DNA of 37,323 bases, taken from NCBI GenBank assembly GCA_947626915.1, contig CANQUA010000031.1, positions 1-37,323 on the forward strand, given 5' to 3'. Each line of letters starts with the position of its first letter. Position 1 is the stretch's first letter. Origin of the DNA: an uncultured Lachnospiraceae bacterium. Lineage in GTDB: Bacteria; Bacillota; Clostridia; Lachnospirales; Lachnospiraceae. Shown here one piece after another: positions 33,565 to 37,323 of this stretch. A model generated the notes under the pieces. It saw nothing but the letters and a program-made list of their open reading frames with translations. It had not been told where the DNA came from and did not search any database. The position numbers were made by a program, and so were the translations under genes.

Positions 33565-34452
33565 TTACCGCTTTTTTACAAAATCCAGAAACGTCGCCAT
33601 GGCCTTGGATACGCGGTTGGGGCAATAGGCAAAGCCTACGGTGCGCTTGTGGATCTGGGCGTCGGTGCGCACCTGCACCAGGCGGCCGGAGCGCAGATCG
33701 TCTTCCACGAATTCCCGGATCACGCAGCCGATGCCCAGGCCGATGCGGGCAAATTCGATCAGCAGATCCATGGTGGTTACCTCCAGCAGGCTGTTGGCCT
33801 CGATGTGGTTCACGTTCATATAATCGTCGATGTAGCGGCGGGTGATATTCCCGCGGTCCAGAAGCATCACATTGCCCACCTGGAATACGTCGGCGTCCTC
33901 GCCCTCCCGCAGGCGGAGATTCTCCAGATAGCTGGGGGTCGCCACGAAAATGTCCTGGATGTCCGTGACGGGGATGAATTCCAGGTTTTTCTGGGTTTTC
34001 GGTTCGGCCACCAGACCGATATCGATGTGCTGCTGATCCAGCTTGGACAGGGTGTGGGTAGAGGACTGGCTGTCGATGGTCACCTTGATATGGGGATATT
34101 GTTCGATGAAGCCTTTCAGATAGTCCAGCATAATGAAGCGGCACAGGGTGTTGCTGACGCCGATCCGGATATGTCCCATATGGAAATCCTTGAAGCGCCT
34201 GAGTTCCTGCTCCCCCGCGCTCAGCTCGTCGAAGGCTTTGCGTATATGGTCAAAGAGCACCAGGCCCTCCTCGGTCAGCTGGACGCCCCGGGAATTGCGG
34301 GAGAAAAGCACGGTTTCCAGGCTGTCCTCCAGTTTTCCGATGGCCTTGCTGATGGCCGGCTGGCTGATATAGAGATCCCTGGCGGCACGGGAAATATTGC
34401 CGCTTTTGGCTACTTCGTAAAAGATTCTGTACTGAGAGAGATTCTGCTCCAT
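33565..34452 (-). CDS. LysR family transcriptional regulator
   Basis: This 295-residue LysR-type regulator has an N-terminal winged helix-turn-helix (about 1-60) with QYRIFYEVAKSGNISRAARDLYISQPAISKAIGKLE, and a co-inducer domain from about 90 (GHIRIGVSNTLCRFIML...). The ATG at 34452 is preceded on the minus strand by ACGGAGGA; the longer frame from 34506 adds 18 non-family residues. It is divergent from leuCD, the usual place for a LysR regulator that controls its neighbour. The ligand is unknown, with a leucine-pathway intermediate as a reasonable guess. Confidence 0.95.
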   Translation of the reverse strand: MEQNLSQYRIFYEVAKSGNISRAARDLYISQPAISKAIGKLEDSLETVLFSRNSRGVQLTEEGLVLFDHIRKAFDELSAGEQELRRFKDFHMGHIRIGVSNTLCRFIMLDYLKGFIEQYPHIKVTIDSQSSTHTLSKLDQQHIDIGLVAEPKTQKNLEFIPVTDIQDIFVATPSYLENLRLREGEDADVFQVGNVMLLDRGNITRRYIDDYMNVNHIEANSLLEVTTMDLLIEFARIGLGIGCVIREFVEDDLRSGRLVQVRTDAQIHKRTVGFAYCPNRVSKAMATFLDFVKKR

Positions 34453-34547
34453 GGGCTGGTATCCTCCGTATCTGTAAGGCTCGCGCGCCGTTTCCCTGAC
34501 GGACAATGGGAAACGTCCGCAGGTTATAACTCTGTTTTATATTACCC

Positions 34548-34591
34548 ATACATATTATGTATTTCTATTATAGCGGCCTTTATGGTAAAAT
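34548..34591 (+). promoter_or_regulatory. LysR-type operator and leuCD promoter
   Basis: An inverted repeat ATACAT-ATT-ATGTAT (34548-34562), of the palindromic type bound by LysR regulators, lies just upstream of a weak -35 TTCTAT (34563-34568) and, after 17 bp, a -10 TAAAAT (34586-34591). Activation of leuC from this site is inferred. A weak -35 is typical for activator-dependent promoters. Confidence 0.55.
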
Positions 34592-34638
34592 GCAATTACT
34601 TGCGTTAGAAAATCTATCAGTCAGGAGGTTTTATTCCT

Positions 34639-35922
34639 ATGGGAATGACGATGACCCAGAAGATACTGGCAGCCCACGCGGGACTGGACGAGGTCAGGGC
34701 GGGGCAGCTGATCGAGGCGGATCTGGACCTGGTCCTGGGCAATGACATTACTTCGCCTGTCGCGATCAATGAGATGAAGAAGATGAACGATCAGAGCGTT
34801 TTCAATAAGGACAAGATCGCGCTGGTCATGGACCATTTTATCCCCAATAAGGACATCAAGTCGGCGGAGAACTGCAAATGCTGCCGCGAATTTGCGATCC
34901 GCCATGAGCTGACCCATTATTACGATGTGGGCGAGATGGGGATCGAACACGCGCTGGTGCCGGAAAAGGGGCTGGCCGTAGCCGGGGACGCCATTATCGG
35001 GGCCGATTCCCACACCTGCACCTACGGAGCGCTGGGCGCGTTTTCCACGGGCGTAGGCAGCACCGACATGGCAGCGGGCATGGTGACGGGCAAGGCCTGG
35101 TTTAAGGTTCCCTCCGCGCTGAAGTTCGAACTGGTGGGCAAACCGGCCAAATGGGTCGGCGGCAAGGATGTGATCCTGCATATCATCGGCATGATCGGTG
35201 TGGACGGGGCGCTGTATAAATCCATGGAGTTTACCGGCGAGGGCATCCGCTATCTTTCCATGGACGACCGTTTCACCATCTGCAATATGGCCATCGAGGC
35301 CGGGGGCAAGAACGGCATTTTCCCGGTGGACGATCTGGCCGAAGCATACATGAAAGAACATGCGAACCGGGACTACACGGTTTATGAGGCAGACCCGGAC
35401 GCGGAATACGATGCGGTCTATAGGATCGATTTGTCGGAACTGAAACCGACCGTGGCGTTCCCCCATCTGCCGGAAAATACAAAGGAGATCGGAACGTTCG
35501 GCGACGTGAAGATCGACCAGGTGGTCATCGGTTCCTGCACCAACGGGCGCATCAGCGATATGCGGACGGCGGCGGAGCTCCTGAAAGGCCGCAAGGTTGC
35601 CGGGGGCGTCCGCTGCATCGTGATCCCGGCGACCCAGAGCGTCTATCTGCAGTCCCTGCGGGAAGGACTGCTGGAGACCTTTATCGAGGCCGGCGCCGTG
35701 GTCAGCACGCCCACCTGCGGCCCCTGCCTGGGAGGCTATATGGGGATCCTGGCGGCGGGAGAGCGGTGCGTCTCCACCACCAACCGGAATTTCGTAGGCC
35801 GCATGGGCCATGTGGATTCCGAAGTCTATCTGGCCAGCCCGGCGGTCGCCGCGGCCAGCGCGGTGACGGGGAAGATCTCCGGCCCCGGCGAGCTGGACGT
35901 CTGTGAAGAGAGGAGGCAGTAA
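34639..35922 (+). CDS. leuC: 3-isopropylmalate dehydratase large subunit (LeuC/HacA type)
   Basis: The protein has 427 residues, the shorter class found in Clostridia and archaea (E. coli LeuC is about 466). It is an aconitase-family protein with a 4Fe-4S cluster held by Cys300 (GSCTNGR), Cys360 and Cys363 (CGPCLG), plus [23 protein letters not shown]. With LeuD it isomerises 2- to 3-isopropylmalate in leucine synthesis. Related enzymes act on homoaconitate or methyl-malate analogues, so the substrate is likely but not certain. AGGAGG (34623-34628) is 10 nt before the ATG. leuA and leuB are not in the window. Confidence 0.95.
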   Translation: MGMTMTQKILAAHAGLDEVRAGQLIEADLDLVLGNDITSPVAINEMKKMNDQSVFNKDKIALVMDHFIPNKDIKSAENCKCCREFAIRHELTHYYDVGEMGIEHALVPEKGLAVAGDAIIGADSHTCTYGALGAFSTGVGSTDMAAGMVTGKAWFKVPSALKFELVGKPAKWVGGKDVILHIIGMIGVDGALYKSMEFTGEGIRYLSMDDRFTICNMAIEAGGKNGIFPVDDLAEAYMKEHANRDYTVYEADPDAEYDAVYRIDLSELKPTVAFPHLPENTKEIGTFGDVKIDQVVIGSCTNGRISDMRTAAELLKGRKVAGGVRCIVIPATQSVYLQSLREGLLETFIEAGAVVSTPTCGPCLGGYMGILAAGERCVSTTNRNFVGRMGHVDSEVYLASPAVAAASAVTGKISGPGELDVCEERRQ

Positions 35923-35925
35923 GGC

Positions 35926-36411
35926 ATGAAAGCGAACGGAAGCGTATTTAAATACGGAGACAATGTGGATACCGACGTCATCATTCCGGCCAGATATCTG
36001 AACGCTACCGAGGGCGCGGAGCTGGCGAAACACTGTATGGAGGATATCGACAGGGAGTTTATAAAGAACGTGAAACCCGGCGATATCATCGTGGCAAAGA
36101 AAAATTTCGGCTGCGGCTCTTCCAGAGAGCACGCGCCGCTGGCGATCAAATGCGCCGGCGTCAGCTGCGTCATCGCCGAGACCTTTGCCCGCATCTTTTA
36201 CCGCAACGCCATCAATATCGGCCTGCCGATCATCGAGTGCAGGGAAGCGTCAGAGCGCATTGAAGCGGGAGATCAGGTGGAGATCGATTTCGATTCCGGC
36301 GTGATCACCAACGTGACGAAACAGGAGACTTACCAGGGCCAGGCATTCCCGGCTTTCATGCAGAAGATCATCACAGCCGGCGGACTGGTGAATTATATCA
36401 ACGCGAAATAA
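35926..36411 (+). CDS. leuD: 3-isopropylmalate dehydratase small subunit (LeuD)
   Basis: The protein has 161 residues and is the swivel subunit of LeuCD. Family marks are [16 protein letters not shown] near the start and [15 protein letters not shown] (about 64-78), which form the substrate-recognition loop region; [10 protein letters not shown] and a C-terminal GGLVNYI follow. AGGAGGCAGT precedes the ATG by a few bases inside the leuC stop region, only 3 bp after leuC, so the subunits are co-translated. Confidence 0.96.
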   Translation: MKANGSVFKYGDNVDTDVIIPARYLNATEGAELAKHCMEDIDREFIKNVKPGDIIVAKKNFGCGSSREHAPLAIKCAGVSCVIAETFARIFYRNAINIGLPIIECREASERIEAGDQVEIDFDSGVITNVTKQETYQGQAFPAFMQKIITAGGLVNYINAK

Positions 36412-36465
36412 AGTATCCGGGCGCGGTTCTGTTTCCGGCAGAAACCGCGCCGCGGCAGCCGGAGG

Positions 36466-36533
36466 CCGAAGCGCCGTGCGGAAGAGGGACCTTTTGGGGG
36501 ACCGGATCCTGCGGCGCTTCGGTTTCCTTTTTT
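36466..36533 (+). terminator. Terminator after leuCD
   Basis: An 11-bp perfect stem, CCGAAGCGCCG (36466-36476) with CGGCGCTTCGG (36512-36522), is followed by TTTCCTTTTTT. A second GC-rich hairpin without a T run lies just before it (GCGCGGTT 36421-36428 with AACCGCGC 36443-36450). The loop of the main stem is long (35 nt). Confidence 0.82.
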
Positions 36534-36573
36534 ATATATTTCTTTGCGATCCGTTTTGATGCGTAGGTCTTTA

Positions 36574-36602
36574 TTGAGATTTGCCGTCAGTTCTTTTATT
36601 AT
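36574..36602 (+). promoter_or_regulatory. Promoter of the ABC exporter leader
   Basis: -35 TTGAGA (36574-36579), exactly 17 bp, -10 TATTAT (36597-36602). The predicted transcript would start near 36609 and carry a leader of about 250 nt before the ABC gene. No reading frame in 36609-36856 looks protein-like. Confidence 0.55.
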
Positions 36603-36770
36603 ACGTTATCTCATGGTGCAGTTTATTTATACCAGCCTTGTACTGAACGGAACCTTATGGAAGCATTTGCCGGAAATCGGCCGGTCCTGCAACGAGCGGC
36701 TGGCCCGCCATCATCCATCCGCCGGGAGCAAGCGCCAAAAGTCCGTCGCTGTCCTGACACACGCAAAAAC

Positions 36771-36819
36771 GCAATTCGTGCCCCGCTGGCGACAGTTGGT
36801 GCACGAATTTGCTTTTTTT
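36771..36819 (+). terminator. Terminator-like hairpin in the leader (possible attenuator)
   Basis: GCAATTCGTGC (36771-36781) pairs with GCACGAATTTGC (36801-36812), with one bulge, then seven T (36813-36819). It lies after the predicted promoter and about 38 bp before the ABC gene, where a stop signal for read-through or an attenuator would sit. Confidence 0.65.
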
Positions 36820-36856
36820 CATCCAATCCATGCTATCATAGGCGCGAAAGGGGTGA

Positions 36857-37323
36857 ATGACTTTGGAATATGAAAAGGATTCAAACAAGAAACCGTACAA
36901 ATCGGTTCTCAGCAACGCCTGGTGGAGCCTCCGGGGGATGATCTCCGGAACGCCGGTGTCACTGCTGGTGATGGTGCTGGAGATTCCCCTGGCGGTGTTC
37001 CTGGCATGGAGCGAAGTTCGCCTGCCTGCCTTAGTGGTGGGGGAGGTGACGCGGGGGGCGACGCTTCGGCACGCGGCGCTGACGGTGGGGCTCTTCCTGC
37101 TGGCTGTGCTTGCCGCCACGGTCTTACGGGACACCTGCGAGACGGCGCTGAGGGTCCTCCTGCAATTTTACCGCTCGGCCAAGGGCAAAGAGCTCAGTAG
37201 GAAAAGCATGACGTGCCACTATCAAACCTTTGAGAAAAAAGAGACGCGTGACCTGGGGACCCGGGCCCAGCGGGCCGTTTGGATGATGAACGGCGTCCAG
37301 CCCTTAAGCGACGTGCCAAGACG
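36857..37323 (+). CDS. ABC exporter, N-terminal membrane part (partial)
   Basis: An ATG at 36857 opens a frame that runs to the right edge without a stop (155 residues). AAAGGGG at 36847-36853 is only 3 nt from this ATG but 9 nt from an in-frame TTG at 36863, so TTG could be the real start. After WWSLRGMISGTPV there are two hydrophobic segments (about 36-58, SLLVMVLEIPLAVFLAW, and about 78-95, ALTVGLFLLAVLAATVL) followed by a long basic stretch with YRSAKGKELSRKSM and HYQTFEKKETRDL. The last pattern, a helix with 'YE..E..D...RA', is typical of the first intracellular loop of fused ABC exporters in Firmicutes. The ATPase half lies outside the window. Confidence 0.72.
   Translation, partial: MTLEYEKDSNKKPYKSVLSNAWWSLRGMISGTPVSLLVMVLEIPLAVFLAWSEVRLPALVVGEVTRGATLRHAALTVGLFLLAVLAATVLRDTCETALRVLLQFYRSAKGKELSRKSMTCHYQTFEKKETRDLGTRAQRAVWMMNGVQPLSDVPR

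Noticed and set aside
34501-34638. Possible T-box leader before leuC
   Set aside because: No T-box sequence or specifier stem-loop is present in the 138 bp, and a LysR palindrome explains control better.
36544-36873. 109-codon frame in the leader region before the ABC exporter
   Set aside because: It runs through the predicted promoter and the terminator-like hairpin, has no ribosome site and no recognisable domain.

Overview
The window looks like chromosome of a spore-forming, fairly GC-rich Clostridia member, most likely Lachnospiraceae. This is inferred from gene content and order: an addB-addA pair, a dcw (division and cell wall) cluster in clostridial order (mraZ-rsmH-ftsL-two class B PBPs-mraY-murD-ftsW-murA-ftsQ-ftsZ), and directly after it spoIIGA-sigE of the mother-cell sporulation pathway. 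AGGAGG-type ribosome sites and sigma-A-type promoters are easy to see. Three key genes (murA, ftsZ, spoIIGA) appear to use TTG starts.

Region by region. 1-2790 is the most accessory part: the tail of a membrane protein, a leftward AAA/DUF4143 ATPase, a tRNA-Leu(CAG) with a perfect consensus promoter, a RelB/RelE-type toxin-antitoxin pair with its own promoter, and a structured non-coding stretch that I read as the decayed right end of an IS200/IS605-type element. 2790-11689 holds a leftward membrane-anchored FMN_bind-like protein and the rightward addB-addA recombination nuclease genes; AddA carries an in-frame 90-bp tandem repeat. A DUF4261-like protein follows. 11690-13156 has a small inverted-repeat (MITE-like) element and leftward ychF. 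13395-14536 is lgt plus a small Spo0E-like gene behind a promoter with Spo0A-box-like sites.

14614-27563 is the dcw cluster. It starts at an mraZ promoter with four GTGG repeats at exact 10-bp spacing, which is the expected MraZ operator, and runs to ftsZ, which has its own additional promoter. Lipid I synthesis (MraY), MurNAc-peptide assembly (MurD), UDP-MurNAc precursor supply (MurA), septal polymerisation (FtsW plus PBPs), the FtsL/FtsQ scaffold and the Z-ring are all encoded here. murE, murF, murG and ftsA are not in the window. 27611-29403 is the spoIIGA-sigE unit, with a promoter resembling B. subtilis spoIIG (21-bp spacer, 0A-box-like sequences).

29444-33560 contains metabolic and unknown genes: two HAD phosphatases, an MFS transporter, and a small membrane protein translationally coupled to an ABC-type ATPase. 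33565-36411 is a divergent LysR regulator and leuC-leuD, with a LysR-type inverted repeat between them. The window ends in the first third of an ABC exporter gene preceded by a long leader with a terminator-like hairpin, possibly an attenuator.

No CRISPR array, rRNA or intact insertion sequence was seen. The most interesting items are the orphan IS605/omega-RNA-like remnant, the MITE that may supply the ychF terminator, Spo0A-box candidates ahead of lgt-spo0E-like and spoIIGA, the KTG-to-KTA change in the second PBP, the repeat insertion in AddA, and the attenuator-like leader at the right edge. All functional statements come from reading the sequence and recalled family knowledge; no database search was run.
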